From DATGKD01 sp035294855 (GTDB lineage Bacteria; Actinomycetota; Acidimicrobiia; Acidimicrobiales; UBA8190), in assembly GCA_035294855.1 (NCBI GenBank), contig DATGKD010000076.1, positions 1 through 13,824 of the forward strand: 13,824 nucleotides of DNA, in the 5' to 3' direction. The position numbers were made by a program, and so were the translations under genes. This document shows, piece by piece, positions 6,875-12,372 of this stretch (its first letter is position 1; every line of letters begins with the position of its first letter). The notes below the pieces were generated by a model, which was given only the letters and a program-made list of their open reading frames with translations, searched no databases and was not told the origin of the DNA.

Positions 6875-8236
6875 TCAGATGCGCTCGAAGTTGCGCGCCA
6901 GCTCCCAGTCGGTGACCGCCTGGTTCGCCTTGGCCCACTCCTGGCGGGCCGTGTTCGTCAGGTGGAAGTGCACCTCTTCGCCGAACGCCTCGGCCGCGAT
7001 CGCGCTCGCTTCGAACGCGGCGATGGCCTCCACCAGGGTGGTGGGGATGCGCGCCACGTCGGTGGCCACGTAGGCGTTGCCCGCGAACGGCTCTCCCAAT
7101 TCGAGACCGTGCTCGACGCCCCACAGGCCGGCGGCGATCACCCCCGCGAGCGCAAGGTACGGGTTGACGTCCGCGCCCGGGATACGGCACTCGATGCGAC
7201 GCGAGTCGCCGTGCCCGACGACGCGCAACCCGCACGTCCGGTTGTCGACGCCCCACACCGCGGCCGTCGGCGCCCACGAGCCGGGGACGAAGCGCCGGTA
7301 GGAGTTGACGTACGGCGCCCACAGCCACGTCAGCTGTCGGGCGCCCTCGACGAGCCCGGCGAGGAAGTGGCGGGCGGTCTCCGACAACCCCCACGGTTCG
7401 TCTCCCGCCGAGGTGAGCGGCGTACCGGCATCGTTGTCCCACAGGCTGGCGTGCACATGGCACGAGGACCCCGCCTCGCCCATCGACCACTTGGCCATGA
7501 ACGACGCCGAGCGCCCGCACTGGGCGGCGATCTCCTTGACGCCGTTCTTGAAGACGAGATGACGGTCGGCGACCTCGAGGGCGCGTCCGTAGGTCACGTT
7601 CACCTCGTGCTGGCCGCGGCCCGCCTCGCCCTTCGAGAACTCGACGGGCACGCCCGCTCCCGGCATCTCGTTGCGGATCCGGCGGATGACGTATTCCTCT
7701 CGGGAGGTCTGCAGGAGTTGGTAGTCCTCGATCGTCGAGGTGTGCGGGTGCAGGTCGCGCCACCCCTGCGCGGCGGCCTCCTCGAAGCTCTCGCGGAAGA
7801 GGTAGAACTCGAGCTCGGTGGCACAGCGGACGTCCAGGCCGACGTGTGCGGCGCGCTCGGTCTGCCGCTTCAGGATCCGGCGCGGGGACACCTCCACGGG
7901 GGAGCCGTCCCGGTCCACGACGTCGCAGATGACCAGCGCCGACCCGTCGAGCCAGGGCAGCGCCCGGGCGGTCGTCAGGTCGACGAGCGCGACCACGTCG
8001 CCGTAGCCGGTGTCCCAGCTCGCGAACCGGTACCCGGGGAGCGGCTCCATGTCGACGTCGACGGCGAGCAGGTAGTCGCAGGCCTCGATGCCGTGCTCGA
8101 GGACATGGTCGAGGAAGAAGGCACTCGTGACGCGTTTGCCCACGGGCCGTCCCTGCATGTCCGGGAATGCCACCACGACGGTGTCGATGCGCCCGTCCGC
8201 GATCCGCCGTTTGAGCTCGGCCAGTTCGAGCACCAT
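6875..8236 (-). CDS. Glutamine synthetase-like gamma-glutamyl amine ligase (PuuA/GlnA3/GlnA4 type)
   Basis: This 453-residue type-I glutamine synthetase-fold enzyme would form a gamma-glutamyl amide from glutamate, ATP and an amine. The beta-grasp N-terminal domain includes VVVAFPDMQGRPVGKRV (20-36), the divergent form seen in amine-specific ligases. Catalytic-domain motifs include ELEFYLF (141-147), GEAGRGQHEVNVTY (203-216), SSCHVHASLWD (257-267), the ATP/glutamate stretch NSYRRFVPGSWAPTAAVWGVDNRT (311-334) and RIECRIPGADVNPYLALA (347-364). The adenylylation segment of housekeeping GSI-beta (NLYDLP-like) is not present; the region reads GNAYVATDVARIP. With a gamma-glutamyl hydrolase, an aldehyde dehydrogenase and an SDR next door, amine catabolism fits better than ammonia assimilation. 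The ATG at 8236 is preferred over an in-frame TTG at 8272, which would add 12 unconserved-looking residues. It lies 82 nt behind the SDR stop, across a hairpin, and 10 nt ahead of the membrane transferase. Confidence 0.88.
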   Translation of the reverse strand: MVLELAELKRRIADGRIDTVVVAFPDMQGRPVGKRVTSAFFLDHVLEHGIEACDYLLAVDVDMEPLPGYRFASWDTGYGDVVALVDLTTARALPWLDGSALVICDVVDRDGSPVEVSPRRILKRQTERAAHVGLDVRCATELEFYLFRESFEEAAAQGWRDLHPHTSTIEDYQLLQTSREEYVIRRIRNEMPGAGVPVEFSKGEAGRGQHEVNVTYGRALEVADRHLVFKNGVKEIAAQCGRSASFMAKWSMGEAGSSCHVHASLWDNDAGTPLTSAGDEPWGLSETARHFLAGLVEGARQLTWLWAPYVNSYRRFVPGSWAPTAAVWGVDNRTCGLRVVGHGDSRRIECRIPGADVNPYLALAGVIAAGLWGVEHGLELGEPFAGNAYVATDVARIPTTLVEAIAAFEASAIAAEAFGEEVHFHLTNTARQEWAKANQAVTDWELARNFERI

Positions 8237-8282
8237 CGCACGATGGCACGGGGCGGCGGGGTCGTCCAGCAATCCGCCGTCG

Positions 8283-8299
8283 CGGCAGCCGGGCTGCCG
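8283..8299. repeat. Perfect hairpin (7-bp stem, 3-nt loop) between SDR and gamma-glutamyl ligase genes
   Basis: CGGCAGC (8283-8289) and GCTGCCG (8293-8299) pair exactly around CGG, within the 82-nt gap separating two genes of the leftward cluster. No T-run follows on the minus strand, so it is not a classical terminator. It might attenuate or protect the processed message, or be chance in GC-rich DNA. Confidence 0.35.
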
Positions 8300-8318
8300 G
8301 CAGGTGTGCGGCCGGCGC

Positions 8319-9098
8319 TTACTCCGGCGTGACGTAGGCGGCGGTGATCCCTCCGTCCACGACCAGGGCGGCGCCGGTCATGAACGACGACTCGTCGGAG
8401 GCGAGGAAGAGCGCGGAACGTGCGATCTCCTCGGGCTGGCCGAAGCGGCCCATCGGGATGTGCACCAGGCGGCGGTGTCGCCGCTCGGGGTCGGCGATCA
8501 GCTCGGCCAGGAGCGGGGTGTCGATGGGGCCCGGGCACAGTGCGTTCGCCCGGATGCCGCGCCGGGCGTACTCGACGGCGAGCTCGCGCGTGAACGACAG
8601 CACGCCGCCCTTGGAAGCCGTGTAGGCCATCTGAGCGGTGGCCGCTCCCATCAGGGCGACGAACGAGGCGACGTTCACGATCGAGCCGCCTCCTGCTTCG
8701 AGCATCGCCGGCACGGCCGCTCGGGTGCACAACCACACGCCTTTCAGGTTGACGTCCATGACGTGGTCCCACGTTTCGGGGGTCGTGTCGAGGAGCCCCC
8801 CGTCGTCGCCGGGGAAGATCCCCGCGTTGTTGAACAGGACGTGCAGCGCGCCGAATTCATGAGTGGCGGCCGCCACGAGTGACTGCGTCTGGGCGGCGTC
8901 GCTCACGTCCACCTCGAAGGCCACGCCTCGGCCACCGTCCGACGTGATCGCGTCGACAGTGGCGCGTGCCGCGCCCATGACGACGTCGGCGGCGACCACA
9001 GCGGCGCCCTCCGCCGCGAACAGGCGGGCCGCGGCCCGGCCGATGCCACCTCCGGCCCCGGTGATCACGGCCACTTTGTCCTGCAGCCGCCCGGGCAC
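8319..9098 (-). CDS. Short-chain dehydrogenase/reductase (classical SDR, NAD-type)
   Basis: This 259-residue cytoplasmic oxidoreductase is full length for a classical SDR. Visible are the nucleotide-binding loop TGAGGGIG (13-20), Asp38 at the end of beta-2 (which favours NAD(H) over NADP(H)), DV at 64-65, NNAG (90-93), the tetrad Asn117, Ser145, Tyr159 and Lys163 (YTASK), and PGPIDTP after the active site. The C-terminal TGAALVVDGGITA is typical of the FabG-like group. The GTG start at 9098 gives MPGRLQDKVAVITG, the normal SDR beginning, and a TATGGT box ends 6 nt before it. It leads the leftward cluster and diverges from the gamma-glutamyl hydrolase. In that setting it could oxidise the alcohol of a gamma-glutamylated amino alcohol to an aldehyde, but SDR specificity cannot be read from sequence and an unrelated ketone or alcohol substrate is possible. 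Confidence 0.9.
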   Translation of the reverse strand: MPGRLQDKVAVITGAGGGIGRAAARLFAAEGAAVVAADVVMGAARATVDAITSDGGRGVAFEVDVSDAAQTQSLVAAATHEFGALHVLFNNAGIFPGDDGGLLDTTPETWDHVMDVNLKGVWLCTRAAVPAMLEAGGGSIVNVASFVALMGAATAQMAYTASKGGVLSFTRELAVEYARRGIRANALCPGPIDTPLLAELIADPERRHRRLVHIPMGRFGQPEEIARSALFLASDESSFMTGAALVVDGGITAAYVTPE

Positions 9099-9104
9099 GC
9101 TCCG

Positions 9105-9110
9105 ACCATA
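9105..9110 (-). promoter_or_regulatory. Putative -10 element of the SDR gene (TATGGT)
   Basis: TATGGT on the minus strand ends 6 nt before the GTG start at 9098, placing a predicted transcription start at or next to the first codon. The -35 position (GGTCAC) is a poor match. Confidence 0.4.
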
Positions 9111-9135
9111 ACGTGCGCCGAGCCGTGGTGACCCT

Positions 9136-9157
9136 CGCCGATCGAGGCTCGACGGCG
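9136..9157. promoter_or_regulatory. Imperfect 22-bp dyad in the SDR/hydrolase divergent gap
   Basis: CGCCG-A-TCGA and TCGA-CGGCG face each other around GGC, with one unpaired A. A wider pair CGAGCC (9119-9124) and GGCTCG (9146-9151) also lies here. The dyad covers the expected -35 position of the hydrolase gene, so it is a candidate operator for joint control of both arms of the cluster. The match is imperfect and GC-rich. Confidence 0.3.
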
Positions 9158-9162
9158 GGTGT

Positions 9163-9168
9163 GATACT
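9163..9168 (+). promoter_or_regulatory. Putative extended -10 of the hydrolase-aldehyde dehydrogenase operon (GATACT)
   Basis: GATACT, preceded by TGT (an extended -10-like TGTGATACT), ends 7 nt before the ATG at 9176. The initiating base would be near the A of that ATG. No recognisable -35 is present, which an extended -10 can tolerate. Confidence 0.4.
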
Positions 9169-9175
9169 GGCGCTC

Positions 9176-9922
9176 ATGAAACGAGGCTCCCGCGCCACCC
9201 CGCTCGTGGGCGTGACGACGTATCACGCGGTGGCGTCGTGGGGCCCGTGGGACCGGATGGCCGACGTCGTGCCGTCCACGTACACCGATTGCGTGGCCCG
9301 CGCCGGTGCGACACCGGTGCTGCTCCCGCCTGCGCCGGGCGAGGACGATGCCGACCGGCAGCACGGTGCCGCCGCCGTGGTGCGCGCCCTGGACGCGCTC
9401 GTGCTCGTCGGCGGGGGCGACGTCGATCCCGCCTCGTACGGGCAAGCACCTCATCCGGCGACCGGCGGTGTCGACCCAGGGCGCGACGCGAGCGAGCTCG
9501 CTCTGCTCGGCGCGGCGCTGGGCGCCGACGTCCCGGTGCTCGCCATCTGCCGCGGGATGCAGATCCTGAACGTGCTCTTGGGCGGTTCGCTGGTTCAGCA
9601 CGTGCCGGACGAGGTCCGCCACTCGGGACACCAACCCGGGCCGGGTTGCATCGCTCCGGTCGACGTGGCGATCGAGGCGGGCACCACGCTCGCCAAGATC
9701 CTGGGCGGCGAGGCGACCGTGAGCTGCTCGCACCACCAGGCCGTGGACCGACTCGGTCCCGGGCTCGTGGTGGCGGCGCGTGCCGCGGACGGCACGGTGG
9801 AAGCTGTGGAGCTTCCGAGCAAGCGCTTCGTCCTCGGCGTCCAGTGGCATCCCGAGGAGGACGGAGATCTCCGCCTGTTCGAGGCGCTCGTGGACGCCGC
9901 ACTCGTGGGTCCCGGCCGGTGA
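9176..9922 (+). CDS. Gamma-glutamyl-gamma-aminobutyrate hydrolase-family protein (peptidase C26, PuuD-like)
   Basis: Class-I glutamine amidotransferase-fold hydrolases of this family (PuuD) cut the gamma-glutamyl amide bond, releasing glutamate and the amine-derived acid. In 248 residues the triad is present: nucleophile Cys125 in AICRGMQILNV, and His225 and Glu227 in GVQWHPEE. Other family marks are VGVTTYH near the N-terminus, LVGGGDVDPASYG (77-89), GGSLVQHVPDEV (136-147) and SHHQAV (185-190). The length is normal. The ATG at 9176 is chosen because it gives the family's usual short N-terminus before VGVTTY and lies 7 nt after GATACT; the frame is open further upstream but would run into the divergent SDR promoter. 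Its TGA overlaps the GTG of the aldehyde dehydrogenase by four bases, indicating translational coupling. It would catalyse the last step of the proposed gamma-glutamylated amine route. Confidence 0.9.
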   Translation: MKRGSRATPLVGVTTYHAVASWGPWDRMADVVPSTYTDCVARAGATPVLLPPAPGEDDADRQHGAAAVVRALDALVLVGGGDVDPASYGQAPHPATGGVDPGRDASELALLGAALGADVPVLAICRGMQILNVLLGGSLVQHVPDEVRHSGHQPGPGCIAPVDVAIEAGTTLAKILGGEATVSCSHHQAVDRLGPGLVVAARAADGTVEAVELPSKRFVLGVQWHPEEDGDLRLFEALVDAALVGPGR

Positions 9923-11289
9923 CGCTCGCCGTCGTCAACCCCGCGACCGGCAAGACGGTGGCGGAGGTGGACCGTCATGACGTCGACCAGGTCGACCGCG
10001 CCGTCCGTCGTGCGGCCGCGGCCTTCGGCCCGTGGCGCGACATGGAACCGTCCGCTCGGGCGCGGCTCTTGCGTCGTTTCGCCGACGAGGTGGAGGCGCA
10101 CGCCGAGGAGCTCGCGCTCACAGAGACGCACAACGTCGGCAAGCCCATCTCCGACAGCCGCGGCGAGGTGGCGATGGTGGCCGAGGTCCTCCATTTCTAC
10201 GCGGGTGCCGTCGACAAGCATCGTGGGGCGACCGTGCCGGTCGCCGGTGGGGTCGACATGACGTGGCACGAGCCGTTGGGAGTGGTCGCGGCCATCGTGC
10301 CCTGGAACTTCCCCCTCACGATTGCATCATGGAAGGTCGGCCCGGCCCTGGCGTGTGGCAACACGGTCGTGGTGAAACCGGCGGAGCTCACGCCGCTCAC
10401 CGCGCTGCGCTTCGCCGAGCTCGCCCTCGACGCCGGTATTCCCGATGGCGTGCTGCAGGTCGTCGTGGGACCGGGCTCGACCGTGGGGACCGCGCTCGTC
10501 GAGCATCCGCTCGTCGCCAAGGTGGCGTTCACGGGGTCGACCGAAGCCGGCCGTGACGTCATGGCGCGTGCGGCGCAAACCATCAAGCGGGTCACCCTCG
10601 AGCTCGGAGGGAAGTCGGCCAACATCGTGTTCGCGGACGCGGATGTCGAGCTCGCCGCGGCCCGCGCCCCGTTCGCCGTGTTCGCGAACGCCGGGCAGGA
10701 CTGCTGCGCCCGGAGCAGGATCCTCGTCGAGCACACGATCTTCGACCGGTTCGTCGAACTGCTTCTCGAGGCCACCGGCGCCTTCGTCGTCGGTGATCCG
10801 GAGGAGACCGCTACGCAGATGGGCCCACTGGTGTCCCAGGCGCACCGCGACCGGGTGGCCGGTTTCGTCGATCCCCCGGAAGAGGGGGTCCACATTGCCG
10901 GCCGGGGCACGGCGCCCGGTGGCCCTGGCTGGTGGTTCCCGCCCACGGTGCTGGCGCCGGTCGACCCGACTCGGCGCGTGTGGCGCGAGGAGGTCTTCGG
11001 GCCGGTCGTGGCGGTGACGAGGTTCACCGACGAGGCAGACGCGATCGCGCTCGCCAACGACACGCCCTATGGATTGTCCGGTTCGATCTGGACGAGCAAC
11101 GGAGCGCGAGCCCTGCGCGTGGCGCGGGCCGTCCAGGCGGGCGTCCTGTCGGTGAATTCGAACAACTCGGTGCGCGTCAGCACTCCGTTCGGGGGCATGA
11201 AGCAGTCGGGCATCGGACGCGAGCTCGGCATGGAGGCGCTCGACGCCTTTTCGGACGTGAAGAACGTATTCATCTCGACCGACGGCTGA
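9919..11289 (+). CDS. NAD(P)-dependent aldehyde dehydrogenase (gamma-glutamyl-aminoaldehyde dehydrogenase candidate)
   Basis: This is a 456-residue ALDH-superfamily enzyme oxidising an aldehyde to an acid, with a slightly short N-terminus compared with the common 475-500. Motifs in order are PWNFP (128-132, Asn130 stabilising the oxyanion), VVVKPAELTPL, AFTGSTEAG, ELGGKSANIVF with catalytic Glu228, FANAGQDCCARSR with nucleophile Cys262 and an adjacent Cys263, EEVFGPVVAVTRF, NDTPYGLSGSIWT, and FGGMKQSGIGRELG near the end. The GTG at 9919 shares a GTGA overlap with the hydrolase stop, so the pair is translationally coupled and the start needs no separate ribosome site. The open frame continues upstream to about 9238, but that extension overlaps the hydrolase gene and has no ALDH character. 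Coupling to a PuuD-like hydrolase supports the PuuC role (gamma-glutamyl aldehyde to acid); specificity is inference. Confidence 0.92.
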   Translation: MTLAVVNPATGKTVAEVDRHDVDQVDRAVRRAAAAFGPWRDMEPSARARLLRRFADEVEAHAEELALTETHNVGKPISDSRGEVAMVAEVLHFYAGAVDKHRGATVPVAGGVDMTWHEPLGVVAAIVPWNFPLTIASWKVGPALACGNTVVVKPAELTPLTALRFAELALDAGIPDGVLQVVVGPGSTVGTALVEHPLVAKVAFTGSTEAGRDVMARAAQTIKRVTLELGGKSANIVFADADVELAAARAPFAVFANAGQDCCARSRILVEHTIFDRFVELLLEATGAFVVGDPEETATQMGPLVSQAHRDRVAGFVDPPEEGVHIAGRGTAPGGPGWWFPPTVLAPVDPTRRVWREEVFGPVVAVTRFTDEADAIALANDTPYGLSGSIWTSNGARALRVARAVQAGVLSVNSNNSVRVSTPFGGMKQSGIGRELGMEALDAFSDVKNVFISTDG

Positions 11290-11295
11290 CCAGGA

Positions 11296-11301
11296 TAGGG
11301 T
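11296..11301 (+). promoter_or_regulatory. Putative -10 element of the small membrane protein gene (TAGGGT)
   Basis: TAGGGT in GGATAGGGT ends 7 nt before the GTG at 11309, matching the spacing seen at other genes in the window. It suggests this small gene can be transcribed on its own as well as by read-through from the aldehyde dehydrogenase. Confidence 0.35.
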
Positions 11302-11308
11302 CGGGTCC

Positions 11309-11440
11309 GTGAGCCCAGACCGGAAAATGGTCAAGCCGGTCGCCGCCGCGGCTGGCGTCGTCGGGACGATCGTGAGCGTCTGGTGGTTCGCCCTGCGCCC
11401 GCGTCGCCGCAAGCGTCGCGCGGGATCGTCTGGCGACTGA
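11309..11440 (+). CDS. Small single-span membrane protein, 43 residues, unknown function
   Basis: A short frame starts at GTG 11309 (MSPDRKMVKPVAAAAG) and ends at TGA 11438-11440. Residues 8-29 are hydrophobic and end in VSVWWFALRP, forming one probable transmembrane helix. They are followed by a strongly basic tail (RRRKRR within 32-37), which by the positive-inside rule puts the C-terminus in the cytoplasm. An internal ATG at 11327 is an alternative start. It begins 19 nt after the aldehyde dehydrogenase stop and ends 14 nt before the convergent sirtuin stop, so it fills an otherwise empty slot. It could serve the membrane side of the amine module or be unrelated. No family is recognised; support is position, membrane pattern and the upstream TAGGGT box. 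Confidence 0.5.
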   Translation: MSPDRKMVKPVAAAAGVVGTIVSVWWFALRPRRRKRRAGSSGD

Positions 11441-11454
11441 AGGGCCTTCCGGCG

Positions 11455-12309
11455 TCACGCTCCCACGATGGCGGGGAGTACCTCACTGATCTGGCCTCGG
11501 ACGACGACGTCGGCGACACCGTCGTACTCCGTCGGCTCGGCGTTGACGATCACCACCCGGGCGCCGTGGCCGTGCGCCACGGGCACGAGGCCGGCCGCCG
11601 GGTAGACCGACAGGGTCGATCCCACCGCGAGCAGCAGGTCGCAGGCCCGCGCCGCCGCCTCGGCGCGCATCAGGTCGTCGAGGACGAGGTTCTGCCCGAA
11701 GCTGATCGTGGCCGACTTCAAGATCCCCCCGCACCGGCCCGGCGCGGTGTCCGCCTCGCATGTGGGATCGTCGTCGCCGGCGCGCACCCGATCGAGCACC
11801 GTCGTCATCGTTGAGCGCTGCCCGCACGACATGCACTGCACCTCGCGCATGGTGCCGTGGATCTCGACGACGCGTGCCGGGTCGTGCCCGGCATCGAGGT
11901 GCAGGCCGTCGACGTTCTGGGTCACCAGGGTATGCAAAACACCTCGGCGCTCGAGGGCCACGAGCGCACGGTGCCCCGCGTTGGGTTGCGCTTCCCAGGT
12001 GGGCGACTCGAGCCGGTTGCGCCAGCTCCGGCGGCGGACCTCAGGTTCGGACAAGTACACCTGCAGCGTCGCCATGCGCTCAGCCTCGGGGTTCTTCGTC
12101 CATATCCCTTGCGGTCCCCGAAAGTCGGGAATGCCGGAGTCGGTGGAGATCCCTGCTCCGGTGAGCACGACGATCGAGCGACTGTCGGCCACGATCCGGC
12201 GCGCCTGCTCGACAGGTTCGTGCTTCGATCCCGCGGCGCTTCGTGGAAGCTCGTCCTGTACCTCGGCCTGCCCGTCGCCGTCAGCGTCGTGCGGTCCGTC
12301 GGTGCGCAT
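11455..12309 (-). CDS. cobB: NAD-dependent protein deacylase, sirtuin family (CobB-like)
   Basis: Sirtuins remove acyl groups from lysines using NAD, forming O-acyl-ADP-ribose and nicotinamide. In 284 residues the protein shows VVLTGAGISTDSGIPDFRG (47-65), TQNVDGLH (130-137), catalytic His151 in EIHGTM, and a zinc site Cys159, Cys162, Cys184 and Cys193 (CMSC and CEADTAPGRC). DLLLAVGSTLSVYPAAGLVP (224-243) and IVNAEPT (254-260) complete the NAD site. Differences from the most common form are GSTL where many have GTSL, and ILKSATISFGQNL in place of the RPxVVxFGE segment, as in some actinobacterial sirtuins. The ATG at 12309 adds an acidic, low-complexity lead of about 30 residues before the fold; a later start is possible. 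It diverges from an MFS gene and a probable acyl-CoA synthetase, a known class of sirtuin target, so regulation of that enzyme is conceivable. Confidence 0.92.
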   Translation of the reverse strand: MRTDGPHDADGDGQAEVQDELPRSAAGSKHEPVEQARRIVADSRSIVVLTGAGISTDSGIPDFRGPQGIWTKNPEAERMATLQVYLSEPEVRRRSWRNRLESPTWEAQPNAGHRALVALERRGVLHTLVTQNVDGLHLDAGHDPARVVEIHGTMREVQCMSCGQRSTMTTVLDRVRAGDDDPTCEADTAPGRCGGILKSATISFGQNLVLDDLMRAEAAARACDLLLAVGSTLSVYPAAGLVPVAHGHGARVVIVNAEPTEYDGVADVVVRGQISEVLPAIVGA

Positions 12310-12315
12310 CGTGAA

Positions 12316-12321
12316 AGTGTC
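12316..12321 (-). promoter_or_regulatory. Putative -10 element of the sirtuin gene (GACACT)
   Basis: GACACT on the minus strand ends 6 nt before the ATG at 12309, with the same spacing as other starts here and close in sequence to GATACT upstream of 9176. It lacks the leading T of TANNNT, so support is modest; it does favour 12309 as the true start. Confidence 0.3.
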
Positions 12322-12355
12322 GCACCAGGCGGGCCACGGCCGGACAAGCGGGCGC

Positions 12356-12361
12356 TAGCCT
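12356..12361 (+). promoter_or_regulatory. Putative -10 element of the MFS gene (TAGCCT)
   Basis: TAGCCT ends 11 nt before the GTG at 12373, a slightly longer gap than at the other genes, which would give a leader of only a few bases. It lies in the 63-bp divergent gap shared with the sirtuin. No strong -35 is visible. Confidence 0.3.
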
Positions 12362-12372
12362 CGGCCGGGCAC

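Noticed and set aside
8237..8272. TTG at 8272 as start of the gamma-glutamyl ligase
   Set aside because: It would add 12 residues without family character, and the ATG at 8236 leads directly into the typical N-terminal helix. TTG remains possible because GGCGGA precedes it, but the spacing is too short.
6755..8332. Plus-strand open frame opposite the gamma-glutamyl ligase, and the minus-strand frame 6294-8249
   Set aside because: Both are alternate-frame shadows; the glutamine synthetase signature motifs all lie in the frame 6875-8236.
9238..9918. N-terminal extension of the aldehyde dehydrogenase frame
   Set aside because: It overlaps the hydrolase gene with its full catalytic triad and is Arg-rich without ALDH character; the GTG at 9919 with the GTGA overlap fits the family start.
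11857..12372. N-terminal extension of the MFS frame
   Set aside because: It lies antisense to the sirtuin catalytic core; the GTG at 12373 sits right before the first transmembrane helix.
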